64,000 nucleotides of DNA from Blastocystis sp. Blastoise. Lineage: Eukaryota; Sar; Bigyra; Opalinata; Blastocystidae. The notes under the pieces were generated by a model. That model saw nothing but the letters and a program-made list of their open reading frames with translations, ran no database searches and was not told where the DNA came from. The position numbers and the translations under genes were made by a program. Shown piece by piece: positions 47,171 to 61,900 of the stretch. Position 1 is the first letter of the stretch. Each line of letters opens with the position of its first letter. The DNA is taken from contig JBBPEB010000009.1 in NCBI GenBank assembly GCA_039096225.1, forward strand, positions 709,001 to 773,000, in the 5' to 3' direction.

Positions 47171-49462
47171 TTAATAATCATCATCTTGTAAACGACATTG
47201 AATAATTTCACAATAAAATAAATGAGTGTCATTATAAGATTGTAATAATGTCACTTCTTCATTGAAATCAAATGATGCTATATATATTATAAATTATATA
47301 TTAAAAAAATACAGCATAAATATATTTTGATTTTCTTCAAGAATGGAAATGTATCTTTTACTACTAACTGTACAATAATTGTGAATACTGACCTATTTGA
47401 GATAACTAAAAAAATAAATATATATTACAAACATATATATAAATCATAATAAAAATACATATTTCTAAGTATTGAATATTCTTTGAATACTTTGAGTTTA
47501 ATTGATTATATATATAGTTTTCATAGGATTGAATGGAGTTACCAAAACAACAAATATCTTTACACATAATAATAGAAGTAATTGGTTTATGTAAATAGAA
47601 TGAAAAGGATGGAAATGACTCAAGTAGATGAATATCAATAGTGTTATCACCAACTATAGAATAGGAAAATCATGATGAATTCTATTTATTATTATTTTTG
47701 TATAACTTATTAATCTATATAAAATAATAATAAAGTGAAAAAAATGTTAAATAAGTATATAAATAAGTTTATTAATTCAATTAGAATATATATACACATT
47801 GGTTTAATTGATATTTTGAACGTATTAAGATTCTGAAAAGAAAAAGAAGAAGCATTTTTGAATGAATCAATAAATGTATATATATGAGTCATATCAAACG
47901 AAATAGAACCTAAATAGTATTTTATATAATAATAGAATATATAGTTAATTAATTGAAACATTTAAATACATATATATAGTTTAGTATATAATTATTAGAT
48001 TTAATAATTAAAAACAAGAGTAATATAAATATAGATATAAAATTGATTAATAATACACTATAATACTCTAGTATAAAATAGAATATAGTATATATACAAG
48101 GACATAGAATAGATACTATTTTCAAGTTATTTAATTGTCTTTTATCAAGTTCATTAAATAGAGTAAGACTTAAACTCTCTATAGTATCATCTATATATAT
48201 ACACAGTAATGATAGAATAAATATTCATATATATTTTATACTAAAATAAAGATATAATTCTTGTAAATTAGACCATAAAGGAAGTTGTATAGTATCCTTT
48301 GAAAATAATAAATATTTTGCTAGAATAGAATCTATATATGTAAATTATATTTAATATTAAAATAAGAATAAAAATAGTATTTATACATGAAATATATATA
48401 TATATTGAATATTATTTGTAAATAATGAAAAGAATTTATAAAAAATATCATTAGTTTCCTTTGTATGTTGTAAATTAGGTGTTTCAAATGATGAAAAATA
48501 AGATTGATGTTTATCTATATATATAATCAATATTCATTGTTTATAATTTTAATATATATACCTATTGTTAATTTATTCACAGTAGTATAATTACATGTTG
48601 ATAAGAATGACAAATATTCATTATAATACTCATTTATTTTTTCATCTATAATATCAATTACTATATATATATATATATATAAAGAAAAGAATAATAAATG
48701 ATTACAGTGAATAGATATTGCTTCTAAATGATCACAATTGATTCGTTCATATATACATTCCATCCTGTGTAATATAGTATAATCTGTAACATTAGCTTCT
48801 ATGTATATTAATTTAAATAATATAGTTTTAATATTTAATATTTTATTATATATAGTATTTCAATAAAATATTATTTTAATATAAATAATATATATAAAAT
48901 AAACATATACCGATATCAATGAATTTAGCAGGATATAAGTTCAAATCAATAAGTGAATAATCACTGAGACTTTTAGATATATCATCAACTATATAAATAA
49001 ATAATATAGAATAATTTTATATATATAACAATATACAATCAAAATAAACATCATAATCAATTAATAATCCTGAATATAATACTATTTTCATTAATTCATC
49101 AAATTTATCAATTAATATATATGCTAAATATTATAAATACTATTTACAATTATAATCATATATATATACATTGAATAGTAATATCATGATGTTTCTTCAC
49201 TTGAAAAATAGTTTCTAATGATTCTACATTTATAGGAAATGTATTCTTATATAAGTTTGAATGCTTTATATATAGTATATCTATTAATTCTAATAGTGAA
49301 TAGGGTACTAAATATCTAGCGAATTGGGATTGAATATCGTACGGACAACAACAATAATATTTACTAAGATCATATATAGATAACTTTGGGAAATGAGTTC
49401 TTGTAAAGAAATTAAGTAATTCAACTTGAAATTCTATATCACATTGATCTGTATGATCACCT
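47171..49462 (-). pseudogene. Family B fragment: leucine-rich exons without the BTB 5' end
   Basis: On the minus strand, exons begin after the acceptor at about 49463 with DHTDQCDIEFQVELLNFFTR and THFPKLSIYDLSKYY, matching the exon with NHFPKLHIYDISD in the 62.8 kb family B gene. A further set of small exons with GTATAT/TATAG introns runs to a final DTHLFYCEIIQCRLQDDDY and TAA at 47171. No ATG or BTB exon occurs upstream: only about 370 bases separate it from family T copy 3, so the gene is 5'-truncated. Individual exons look open, so truncation may be recent. Confidence 0.6.
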
Positions 49463-49835
49463 ATATATATAACATATTTAAATAGATTAGAATGTATTTA
49501 TGTTTATTATTATCATAGAATTCTTATCCTACATATATTTTATTGATTTTATTCTTATGATTTATATCTTACTTTTTTTTATGTATCTATAAAATAAATA
49601 TATTTATAATAGTATTTTTAATAAAGAATTATTCATTTATTCTTGAAAGTATTATATACTAATTATTATTAATCAACTTTTAATAGTATAAATACAGTTA
49701 GAAAACAATTAACATAACTATTTTTTATATTTTTTTTAATTTAATATATATAAGAAAAAACTTGTCAATAAAGAAAATAAAACAATATATATAAAAAGGC
49801 TTAATAAAAAAGAAATCATAATTTATTATAATATA
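49463..49835. other. Junction between family T copy 3 and the truncated family B gene
   Basis: About 370 AT-rich bases. This is where the missing 5' exons of the family B copy would be expected; none is found. Confidence 0.5.
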
Positions 49836-51425
49836 TTATATTCTTTCCCATACTTCATAATCTTCTACTGTAAAATAATTATTAGAATTAGCATCACTTG
49901 TATTTACAAATAATGATGATTTTTGAGGAGTATTTACTTCAGAATAAGAAGATGCATAGCAATAAGAATTATTATTATTATGACAATCATTAGATATATA
50001 GATATCACAGACATGTTTAAACATTGAACCATATCCAAATGTTGGACCAGAAGAAGAAAGACAACGTATACCAAATTTTTTATTGTAGTCAGTATAATCA
50101 TATTTTGTAGGAGGAATACCATGTTCATTACTTAATGTAAATAGAAATTCTTTTGAATAAGATTTATAACCTATATAAATTATATTGAATAATTATATAA
50201 AATAAATAAATATACTTCCAGAACCAGATTCCCAATTTTGATTTGTATATCCTCCAAATATATTAATATGATTATTTTTACCTATATGTTTTATTATAGT
50301 AACTGTTTCTCCTTTATTATCACAATATTTATGGAATTCACTTGCTTTATATTCATGTTCACTTGCTCTATATATATAAGAATAAGAAAACATAATATAT
50401 ATACCTAAATAATAATTTCCATTTCTTTTCTGTACCAAGCCAATTCACTAAAGAGACTTCAGTAGTTTGATCTACTATATATGAATGTGGAAATGAAACA
50501 TTAATATTCCATCCATTCTTTACACTATTTCTTCCTGTATCACCAAATAAACCATACATTTCATTCTCTAATAATTCTCTATTTATAGTCTTAGTTTCTT
50601 CTTCAGAAATGTAAATATGATAAGTCTTTATATATTCATAAATATGATCAATATATTTATAATTCATCTTCATATACATTTCATTCTTCTTTTCATCATA
50701 ATCAACATATCCATCACCATATTCATTTACTATATTATTCCATAATCCATTCTTCTTCCAATAATCTCTTAATATATCATCTTTCTGATCATTTATATAA
50801 AGAATAACATCATCACCTTCTTTATATTCTTTCATATTTTGATCTCTTTGATAATAAGTTTTCATTAATTCTTCAGGAATAGGTAATTCACAATATTCAA
50901 ACATTCTTAATAAATCAATTTGATCACCTAATTTCAATTTATCAATATTCACTTTCTTATTCATTAAAGAATCAATCAATAAAGGAAAAAGTGTTTCATC
51001 TCCATTATAATCTATATAATATCACCATAAATAGTTCTTTTTCCTTCTTGAGAATTTTCATAGATAAAACTACCTACTAAACTATTTGTTATTCTTTTAG
51101 GAAGAGAATAAACTAAGCCATTATTAGTGAATCGAATAAAATCAATTCCATTATCATTATTATTCACATTAATATTGTTTTCATAAATATATGAAGATTC
51201 TTGGATAATTATATGTGGATCATCACCATTCTTATCATTCATTCCTTCATAATTTCTTACTGACTGTTTTACTAATTCATTTATAGACTCACCTGAATGA
51301 ATACAGAAACTTATTGACTTACTTAAAATACCAATCAAATCACCAATCAGTCTTTCAAAATGAATTACATCCTTCTGAATATCAACCATCTTACTACCAT
51401 CAAATTCTACCTTCTCTTTCACCAT
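49836..51425 (-). pseudogene. Family T copy 3: BTB-TLDc gene with a frameshift
   Basis: Minus strand from MVKEKVEFDGSKMVDIQKD (ATG 51423-51425). The N-terminal part reads to IRFTNNGLVYSLPKRITNS, VGSFIYENSQEGKRTIYGDI, then a lost base near 51015 gives TAG. The downstream frame resumes with DYNGDETLFPLLIDSLMNKK and continues to YLGTEKKWKLLFR-type sequence before the first intron. The TLDc exons are intact: RASEHEYKASEFHKYCDNKG, INIFGGYTNQNW, SSSGPTFGYGSMF-type glycine loop, SLFVNT, FTVEDYEVWERI, TAA. It is more divergent from copies 1, 2 and 4 than these are from one another. The lesion is a few codons upstream of the one in copy 2, so the two breaks are independent. Confidence 0.8.
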
Positions 51426-52950
51426 TTTTTATCATATAAGAAATAAAATAAGTAAAAATAGTTTAAATAGTAAAGAATTTTGTTATTTCGATGAAATTCT
51501 TTTATTGCTATATTATTCGCTTATTATTCACATTTAATTGTCACTATTATTTCAAATGCTTACTAATGAACATTATCTATAAAGATATAATATAAATTTC
51601 TTAAAATAAATTATTTATTGTGGATCTTCATTTCATTGATTACTTCAAATAGTTTATTTTATGTTTATTTTAAATATAGAAGGTTTTGTAAGTATAGTGT
51701 AGTTCTTATTTTTGTTATATCACATACTTTTCTTAAATTTTGATTTATAATCTTCTTATTTTAGTCTATATACATATTCACTTTTATTTTCACGATATTT
51801 ATAAGTTCATATTTGATAATTATCATTTCTATTGAATATAATTATTATGTTTTTTTTTTTCATTATTCCTTTTTTTATACTATATTTAATAAATTATTTA
51901 GTATTTATATATTATATTTACTATATATATCTCTATTCATCGAATAGTATCTTTTCTATAGTCTCTTAATACAACTATGTCTCCTTTGTTTTCTATTTCC
52001 TTTATACTCTTCCACTTCTATTTCTCAATATTTAATTTGTTATATTTCATATAATAGTTTATCAAGATATTTTTTACTAATCATAATAACTTATAATATA
52101 TTATATATGAATAACAACTGTTTTTTAATGTATATAAAGGTATAATATTTCTTTTTAGTGTATATTATTTATGTGTCATTAGTAGAATAATAAATATTAT
52201 ATATAAATAATTAAGAAATTTTTTATTATATATATTTTATAATTCTTAATGAATAATTAATTTATAGAATTATTTATTGTGAAATAATATTTAAATAATA
52301 AAGCCATGAATGTTTCAAATAAACACTTGTTATCAACATTTATAATTCGTTAAATAAAATGTCTTTATTATTATTCTTAATTAATTATAAATAAAACTAT
52401 TCTATATCATAAACGCGAAAAATACATTAAATAATTTATAACCCTTTATATATCGCATATCTATTTTTGATACTTATTGTGAAACTATTTAATAAATAAT
52501 TTTTTTTTTATATAATGAAACCATAATGTTATAAAAAGTGATAAAAAATTTATTAGTTATTTTAATATTTTAAGACAAATAGGTTCTATGAAAACTATTA
52601 TTTTCAGTTATTTTATAAAAAATTTATGTTATTAAATAATTATATTATCTATATTCAGAATATCATTGTCAGAACAATAATCCTATAGGAATAATATTCT
52701 ATTTATTTTTAACTGAATAATAAAAAAAGTATAATAATAAATTCATAATAATCACAAAAAATACTTTATTATATATATATTGTATAATTGTTACCATTAT
52801 TTACGTTATATTTAGTCACGACTTTCTTAAAAAACAAAAAAAAATATATTTATATAAAGAATTAATAAAAGCATTAATAATAAATAAAAAGATATAATTA
52901 AATATAACAATATAAAGAATAAATATATATATAGAAAGGAATCCATATAC
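51426..52950. other. Spacer of the A-T cassette (right arm)
   Basis: About 1.5 kb of AT-rich sequence without an ORF, equal in length and position to the left-arm spacer. It contains the conserved element at 51885-52070. Confidence 0.6.
51885..52070 (-). other. Conserved spacer element (right), about 570 bp upstream of T
   Basis: The reverse complement shares ordered words with 44628-44790 and sits at nearly the same distance from the family-T start codon (about 575 versus 570 bp), as expected for paralogous arms. Confidence 0.5.
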
Positions 52951-55900
52951 TTAGTCAAATGAATAATTCACATAGTTTTCTTGAATAAATGAAGAATCCT
53001 TAAATTGTTGTTTATATATTTCAATTTGTTCAAATGAAATATCATAACCTATACAATATATAATTAATATAAATAATAATACATATACAGTAAAAAAATA
53101 TATATTTCAATTTAGGAAACTTTCCAGTAGTAATAAAATTAATAAGATTTGAGAATTGTTCCTCATCATAAATATCTATAAAAAAATGAAATTTCATAAA
53201 AAGAAAATTAAATAATAATATACATAATTTTAAAATTTTTATATTTTTAGTTTTATTTTCATTTATGCAATCAAATAATGTTTCTATCTCATATTTACTC
53301 ATCGTTTCATCTAAATAAGTATATCACTTTATTATGATATATATCTACCTTTATTACCAATAATTGTATCTATAAATGAATTAGTATCATATTTACATCG
53401 AAGAATAGAAGTATTAGGATCATAAACATAATGATCATCAGAATTATAATAAAAATCTATAGATCATAAAGTAATGAATATGAATCGTATCACTTACATC
53501 GACATTTTGTTAATTGAATAGTACTTGATAATGGAAAAATACTATTATTAATATATATACATAATTTTTGAATAAAATCATTCATCCAATCTTCATGGTA
53601 ATTATCTAAGATTATATATAATATTTAAAATAATTATTATTATATAATAAAGAAATTATACACAAATATTCATGGTTAATAATATAATATGTATTATTAC
53701 TAATAATATATACTAAACATGATAGATTCTAATTTAGGGAAATTATCTGTAGTATATAGTTCACAAAAGTCTTCATCAGGTATATCATTAATAACTAGAA
53801 TAATATTAATAAAAAATATGAAAAATATATAGAATACACTATAATTAATATATATATATATACATAAAACTAGTTTAGTTGCATTATGAAAATAACCTTT
53901 ACGTATTAATCGATTTATAAAAGTTATATAACAATCTAATAAAAATAATGAAGCCAATTAGATAATTATTAGTAACCATATACAGCATATTTATATATAT
54001 ATATATAAATACCTTTTATTGTAATAATAGAGGTCTTTGGAATTATTTTATTCATTATATTTTCTAATATTGTGAAATATTCGGAGGATGAATTTTTCCT
54101 GATATAACGTACTATATATATACATATATTTTATATTATTATATACATTTAATCGTTAGTCTACAAATAGAATAAATTTTATTGTCATTAAAAGCATTTG
54201 ATATCCATTTTAGATATTCTAAGCTAATATTATCATCAACTATAGTATTAATAAAAAGTACAATAATAATATAAAGTTAGAATATACATGAAATAGTTAA
54301 ATCATTCAAACATTCTAATACACTACTCTTAAAAAACCTTTCTAAAGAATTTCTCATATCATTTTTCATAATATCTATAAGTATTAATATTATATTGTAA
54401 CTATATATATAAATATAATGAATACCTCTGAATGTAATATCTAAACAATTAATATTTCTTTTATAATTTTCAAAACTATCTAGCTTTTCATTCTTTTCAG
54501 AATTAGAAGTATCAACTTTATACAATAAAAGATACATATATACTTATATATAATACATTAAAAATTTAATAATAAAAATATTTCATACTATAAAGGTCAT
54601 GAATTGAAATAAGATCTTTCTCTAATAATTCTTTTAAATGTGGAAAATCTAATATCAAATAATCTATGCAAAAAACAAATTATTATAAATATACAGAGAG
54701 TGTGATCGTATTAAATACATATATACTACTAAAATTTTCAGAAAATACATCAACATGAATTGAATGAGTATAAACTAGGTTATATAAAAGATAAGCTATT
54801 TCCTCTTTCTGATTGTCGTCAATTTTTTTTATTTTAATAGTATCGATTATAGATATTAAATCCATAGGAAATAGTAACTCAAAATATTTATAAGCTAGAT
54901 TAAAAATATAATAACTATAGATATATAAATTTACTTATTTCAATATTGTAATTGATAACATGTAATTTTGGAAAGCTTTTTCTTTTTATGAAAGATAATG
55001 AGAACGAGTCTATAATTAATATTTGTAATTATATTATACTAAATTAAATTATATTATATATTTACTATCATCATAAATTAGTTCAGTAACATTTGGAAAT
55101 ATATGAGTTGCCATTATTTTGTTAAATAGATTCTTATCAATTTTATCAGCTAATTTGTTAACTATATTAAATAATAATGTAGAGTAATTATATTGATAAT
55201 AATAACTAGACAGAAATACTCCACTGAACACTTAATCTAGTTAAAGAATCAAAAGCACCTTCTTCCAATGATTTTATAATAACCATAGCCTCATATTTTG
55301 AATTGGAAAGAACTAGTGTTTATTACTAAATTATTATATATTTATATACACATATTACACCCGATGTCTGAAATAGACAAATGAGAGAAAAGTTGTAATA
55401 ATTGAAACATACCGCATGTTGAAGATAATTTATCAATACTAGTTAATATTTTATATATATGAATAAACTAAAAATCATAAAAAATCATAAATTTGTATAT
55501 ACTGGAATAATTCATTATTTATTTTATCTATATATAAGAATAAATTAATGAAACAATTTTAATATATATATATATATACTATCAAATGTAATTCTGACTA
55601 TATCTTTAAGCATATTATTACAAACCATTTCACTATTTTTAACTTTTGAATAATCATTTGTATATATAGCTTCATTTATATTAAGTTTATATAATTTAGG
55701 TAAATGATTGTTTTTTCTTCTTTTATTATAAGAATGTATCAAATCATGTGATAAATAAGCATCATTAGTATCTAAAGAAGAGATTTTATAATATTCATTC
55801 ATTTCTGATTCGGAGTAATAATCACATTCTTCAGGTTTATTTGTTTCATAATCATCATTATAGTATAGACAAGTATATTCCATAATATATTCATCACTAT

Positions 55901-56744
55901 TTGGATTTAGTAATAGTTCAGTTTGTTCATAATGTGTATTTACTATATACATAATAGTAATTATATATATATATATATATACCTCTTATTATTAATTCTT
56001 TTAGTAAAGGAAATATATCTTTAATACACGATGGACATATATATTCTAATGGAATATTCGAGGCATATTCATCTGTATTTTATAAATTATATTATTATTA
56101 TACAAAAATATACATAGATACATTTTAAATATACTTGTGTTACATTCATCATCTTAAAAAAAACCGAATAATATAATAATAAATCTCTTTGTAAAGAAGT
56201 AATTAAGCCTATATATATATATAGCTTTTTATTTAATAATAATATAGTTACCATTAATATGAAGAATCTTATTCTCTGAATTAAATAATTCCATAGGAAT
56301 AGTCAACTGTTTTTTATCTGTATAACTATATATAAAATATTTCTTTTCATTCAAAAAATGAAGAAATAACTCTTTAACATGAAATAATAAATCACTTTGA
56401 ATTTCTTTATCAATAGTAACTGAGTATTCAACAAATGTTTTATATATATCATAACTATCTTTAAGATTTAAAGAAGAAATATCACGATTTTCATCATTAT
56501 AAAAGGAAATCACTTTTTTCATGCTCAATGAAGGCATATCTATATAATAACTACCATCATCATATTTCTCAGAGTGATCTATAATATCATAAAAGGGTAA
56601 TTGCTGATATTTCTCAATAAATTCTCTAGGAATCCATAATTGCGTCTCATCTTGGAATGTAAACAAATCTATAAACAAATAAATAATTTTTATTCATATT
56701 TGCATACATTTATATTCAGATAAGTGTAATTCAGCGCTTGACAT
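52951..56744 (-). CDS. Family A copy 2: BTB/T1-like domain plus leucine-rich exons (inverted arm)
   Basis: Minus strand, ATG 56742-56744 (MSSAELHLSEYK), a short phase-1 intron, then LFTFQDETQLWIPREFIEKY and DGSYYIDMPSLSMKKVISFY, nearly the same as copy 1. Further exons match copy 1 in order: the ESEMNEYYKISSLD exon (55545-55952), ATHIFPNVTELIYDDSKY, an exon beginning MDLISIIDTIKI, IPDEDFCELYTTDNFPKLES, then YDEEQFSNLINFITTGKFPK, and a terminal IQENYVNYSFD before TAA at 52951. I found no frameshift in the exons inspected, so it may be functional. Its start lies only about 290 bp from the divergently transcribed family T copy 4. Role as for copy 1 (adaptor, inferred). Confidence 0.7.
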
Positions 56745-56767
56745 GGTAGTAATTGAACTATAATGAC
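56745..56767 (-). promoter_or_regulatory. Family A start-proximal box (copy 2, diverged)
   Basis: The reverse complement reads GTCATTATAGTTCAATTAC just before the ATG, matching GTCATTATAGTTGAATTCA of copy 3 with few changes. Confidence 0.5.
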
Positions 56768-57037
56768 ATAATGAGTTCAAAAATCATGATAGAAAGCAGA
56801 TATATATTAAATATAGGGTAACTACTTGCTAGAAACTTACTCAAATCAACTAAAATTAATATAGGCTATGAAGAAAATAGAATAATGTATTTTCTATTTT
56901 TATTTTTGAAATATTATGAAAATTATGAAAAATAGCTGACAAATCGCTTTATCTCTTTGATTTTTTTCTTTGTAAGCTTCAAATAAAAAAATATATATTT
57001 TTTAAATTCTTTTTTTATCTTTTAATCATATTTCACA

Positions 57038-58604
57038 ATGATAAAAGAGGATTATTTTTTATTTAGATTCTTTGAATCAAATTAAAGAAACTGTTAGTGG
57101 TTTAGATAAATTAATGAAGAAGGTTGTTGAAGGATTCATTTCTATCCTTTCTTTGGCACTTTATTCTGGTCTAAAACTTCAAGGTGCTCTTAATAATAAA
57201 TATGATGATTGTATTCAAAGAGGAAATGATAAGCTCTCAAAATTGAAACATTTTCTTGATAATGTTAAAGGAGAAACAACTGCAATAATGAATATGAATA
57301 ATACGAATGATACTGAGCTTATTCGTTTTTCTGGAAATGATCTTTTTTTTTCTTTATCAAAAAGACTTATCAATTCGATCCCTTATTCCTATATTTATGA
57401 ACAATCTGAATAAGAATTAAGAACAAGCGATGAAAATGTTTTCCTTGATTATCGAGGAAACGATGCATCCGTTTATTATTTATTAGATTATTTGAATGGA
57501 AAGAAAGTAGATTTTGATTCTTTTTGTTATGAAGAACAATTAGAAATATTAGATTTATTTGAATTTTGTGGCTTAATGATTCTTTTAGAATTGGTTGCTT
57601 GTAGAGAAAGAATAGATCGAAAAATGAAGAAATATGAAGAAGGAGATGAAGTTTCTTTGATTATTAATGGAAAGAAAAATGATATTATTAAAGACTATTT
57701 AGTTAAGAATGGTTTATGGAATAATTATGTTAAGAATTATGATAATGGATTTATTCATTATAATCCTAGTGATGAAAGTTTATATGTGAATAAACAATAT
57801 GAATATATTGAATATATTACTGGATATATAAATAATGGAACTATAGATATAGAAGAAGATAAGATAAGTGATATTAATAAAGAATTATTAGAGAAAGAAA
57901 TGATTGAATTATTTGGTGAAAAAGGAAGAGAAGCTGCGAAAGAAGCAATGATCCCAGGATGGTTCAAACAATCAACTATTATTGATGAAGAACTTACAAA
58001 ACCATTAGTGAATTGGCTTGGTAAAGCAAAGAAATGGAAATTATTATTTAAGTACTTATATTTTATTATATTATATAATTATATATATAGAGCAAGTGAA
58101 CATAATTATTCTGCACATGAATTCCATAAATATTGTGATAATAACGGAGAAACAGTTACTCTTATTAAACATATAGGTCATGATAATCGTATTAATATAT
58201 TTGGAGGATATACAGATCAAAGTTGGGAATCTAGAACAAGTAACTGTATATATTATTATTTATATGTTTATTTCGTATTCTTTTCTATAGGTGATAAATC
58301 TCCTTCTAAAGAATTTCTCTTTACATTAAGTAATGAACATGGTATTCCTCCTACTCAATATCTACATAATGGCATAGGTAGAGGTATATATTGTCGTTCT
58401 TCTTATGGCCCTGTATTTGGTGGTGGCAGTGATATATATATAGGTGATAATTGCCATACTAATAATAATAATGCATTGACTAATTCAAAATCATTTACTA
58501 CTGTGAATACTCCTCAAAAACATTCATTATTTGTGAATACTGCTAATGCTAATTCTAGAAATGATTTTACAGTAGAAGATTATGAAGTCTGGGGAAGAGC
58601 TTAA
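57038..58604 (+). pseudogene. Family T copy 4: BTB-TLDc gene with an extra base and an in-frame stop
   Basis: MIKEDYFLF from ATG 57038 aligns with MVKEKVLFD, but an extra A at about 57065 shifts the frame; DSLNQIKETVSGLDKLMKK continues in the next frame. A TAA at 57411-57413 (YIYEQSE-stop-ELRTSDENVF) interrupts the BTB part without changing frame. Beyond it the copy is clean: LDYRGND, YYLLDYLNGKKVDFDSF, then exon 1 to 58051, intron 58052-58090, exon 2 58091-58245, intron 58246-58290 and exon 3 58291-58604 with the TLDc domain (RASEHNYSAHEFHKYCDNNG, IFGGYTDQSW, SSYGPVFGGGSDIYI, SLFVNT, FTVEDYEVWGRA). Both introns are multiples of three and lack stops, so a frame runs straight through them. Confidence 0.8.
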
Positions 58605-58919
58605 GAACAATTATTTATATATAAAAATATCAATTTTCTTTAATATATATTTATATATGTAATTACTTTTTAACATTTTTTATAAACTATTATATTTTTT
58701 TATTGTATATTTTTTTTATATAAATATCTAAAAGTGTTTATTTTAATAATATGTATATTAATAAATAAGTTTGGCTTTAAAATAGTTAAAAAAATAATCA
58801 CTTTTATAGATTATTTCATTTACAACAGTAACAAATTATATATTACAAACATAATTACATAACAATATATAAAAAAGATTTATTGAAAATTTTAAAAAAC
58901 TAGATATTTTTTATTTTTC
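58605..58919. other. Tail-to-tail intergenic region
   Basis: AT-rich spacer between convergent family T copy 4 and the family B gene. Nothing recognisable. Confidence 0.5.
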
Positions 58920-61900
58920 TCATTTAAATATAATTGATAATTGTGGATTATATTTCTTTTTATAATCTTCTAAAATAGATTTATAATCAAACTCTATATC
59001 TATAGATTTAAACATCATATACTATATAAATATATACATGAGTTATATAAGTACAGTATTCTTAAATAAGGAAAAGAATTCTTTGCAATTAAGTTTATAA
59101 TATTCTTTATATAAGGATTATCTTCAATAACTATATATTATGAATAATGTGCATAATAATATTATATAAACATAAATCTAATTGAACAATTAACTGAATA
59201 TATTCCATTTCTAATTGATTATATATGTACTTACAATATATAAGATATATATCTTTATATTTCTTCATTATTTTATTCATAGATATATATTGAATATATT
59301 TATGAAAAGAAAGCGAAACAGAAGTAATGATTCGAATATATTTTGAATAGCATATTCATTCTGAGATTCTAATAGTAATATAATTAATATATATAAAAAT
59401 AAGAATTTATTCTTAACAATAAAAGGATATATATAACTAATAATTACAACTAAATAATTAAATAGAAAATGAATATAAGATATATAAATATATTAATGAT
59501 ACAAAAATATATGTTGAATATTAAGTTTTATTTATTTGAAGCAAGAAAGAGTTTTAATATAGTCTTCTTTAAATAACATAATATATGTAAATAATTCATC
59601 AAAACTATCGTTATCTTCTATATATATTTATATTATCAATATAACTATTAAACATACTAGAAATAAAACTAATTTCCAATGTTTGAAGTTTTTTCAATTT
59701 ATTATTCTTAAATAGCCAGTATATATTTGTCATTAAATCATTAAATTCATTTTTATTAACTATATATATAATTGACTAATATATATTATAATTCGTGCAA
59801 ATTGATATTTTTACATAATTGATATTGTCAATAAAGGTAGAGATAAGCAATCATTGAATATATAGGATACAAAGAAACAATCTATTTGTATATATATATA
59901 ATATTTAAATTGATATACAAGTTAATTTTATTCTAGTAAGATTATTAGAAAACAAGGAGAAGAAATGATATAATATTTGTAAGGTTTTAACTTTTAGTTT
60001 GTTTTTATATAACTATGAATAGAATAGAACGTTATATCATCTATATATAAAGATATAAAGATATACATAATCATACCTATTGACAAAGTAGTCACGTTTT
60101 TATAGTTTCCAAAGATAAAAATGAGAAATATTCATAAATATATTGATTCACATAATATTCTCATCTTCATCACTATAATCTTCCCAATCACTATCATATT
60201 CATACTCTTCATCTTCATCTGGATTGACTAAAAATTATATAATTAATTCGAATAATAAATAGAATAAATAGAAAATAAAAAAAAACAAATACAGTTAATA
60301 AAAAGTGTTTGAAGTTCATTATAATTTATATCTTTCCTGCAATTTTTCAATTCATTTAATATCTTATACTGAAATGAATTCGCATCTATTATATTAAATA
60401 GATATATACAAATATATATATATACTAAGAATAAGTGATTTAACCATACACTTCTTAGATTTATTTGAGAAATATAAAATCTAGTATATTTCATCTCATA
60501 TACTAAAAGAATATAGAAATAATAATATTATTATATATAAATATATTAACAATAATGATATAATATATGTACAATCAATAATTAGATTATTAAAGTATAT
60601 GACTTTAGAATTCATTAACTAATTCCACACAACATCATATTCATTTAAAAAAAATGAACCTATATATATAGTATAATAATAATAATTCATAATACCATTT
60701 ATGTATACCTTGAATAGTAAAATAATTAGAATTATTAGTATTCAATATAGCTTCTGACATTTCTGGATACACCACAACATTCTCTAAGATATCAGACAAT
60801 ATATCTTTATCATAAATTATAGTATCCATTAGTTGTATTATAGATTCATAAAATAAAACAAATTTATAATTCTCTTTATATATATGAATTTCATTTCGAA
60901 TAATATCGCTGATATCATATATATGCAACTTTGGAAAATGATTTCTTGTTATTAATTGCAATATCTCTTGAAAAAGTGGAATATATAAATCATAGGAAAA
61001 ATCTATAAATATTATAATATATATAATATAGAATGAGATATATTAAATATATACATGTTATTTTTAATGTAGTTACATTAGGAAATACATGAGTAGTAAT
61101 AATATCTTTGAATAATTGTATATATTCAGGATATGATCCTGGTTGAATAACTATATAATAATAATAAATATTATAGATTATATATATTACAATTGAATAT
61201 ATTGAATATAATAATAGTATCTACTAATCCATCTCTAATTGTTATTAATAATGGAGGAATATCGAATTGAATCTTCACTCTAGGATTCTCTAATATATAT
61301 ATATTTAATAGTTATTACATATATACGAAGAGTAACTAGTTGTTTAATATGCTTCATTATTGGAAAATGAATAAATAGAAGACTATCGTTGAACACGAAG
61401 ATAACGATAGCCTATTCATATTTATATATTATAAATATATTCTAATAATTAAATAATTTCTTCAATTATATAGAGTACAAAAACAATAAAATATGATTAT
61501 ATACTCTACAATTAGATGTTGTATATCTCGTTCTATATATATAAATATATATAATATATATATATACCTCCATCTTGGATAAATATAAATTTCATATAAG
61601 AAATATATTTATTATTATATAATAATAAATTCTTCTTCTCGAACTCCATTTGTTGTGCATCATAATCACGGGAATAGCATGAAAGTATAACAAATAGATC
61701 TGGTTTTATTTCATTGTTTTCTTCATTTATTTCTTTATCTATATCTATATTTTTGTGAGAAATATCATTTTCTTTCTTATTCATATTTTTTTTTCATTTC
61801 TTTTGGATAAATATGAATTAAATTGTTATATATATAATTGTTTTCTTTACTGTTCTTGATTTTCTATAAATAGAATATTCTTTTGGAAAATAAGTTTGAT

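Larger units (their letters stand above)
49836..56767 (-). repeat. Right arm of the inverted A-spacer-T duplication
   Basis: Contains family A copy 2, a 1.53 kb spacer and family T copy 3, in the same transcriptional order as the left arm. Sequence divergence between arms is substantial, so the duplication is not recent. Confidence 0.7.

Noticed and set aside
51000-51030. A 14-base GT..AG 'intron' that would repair family T copy 3
   Set aside because: Far too short for any intron size seen here; a one-base deletion is simpler.
58052-58290. Reading through both introns of family T copy 4 as protein
   Set aside because: The introns are 39 and 45 bases, free of stops by chance, and the other copies show clear splice sites at the same positions.
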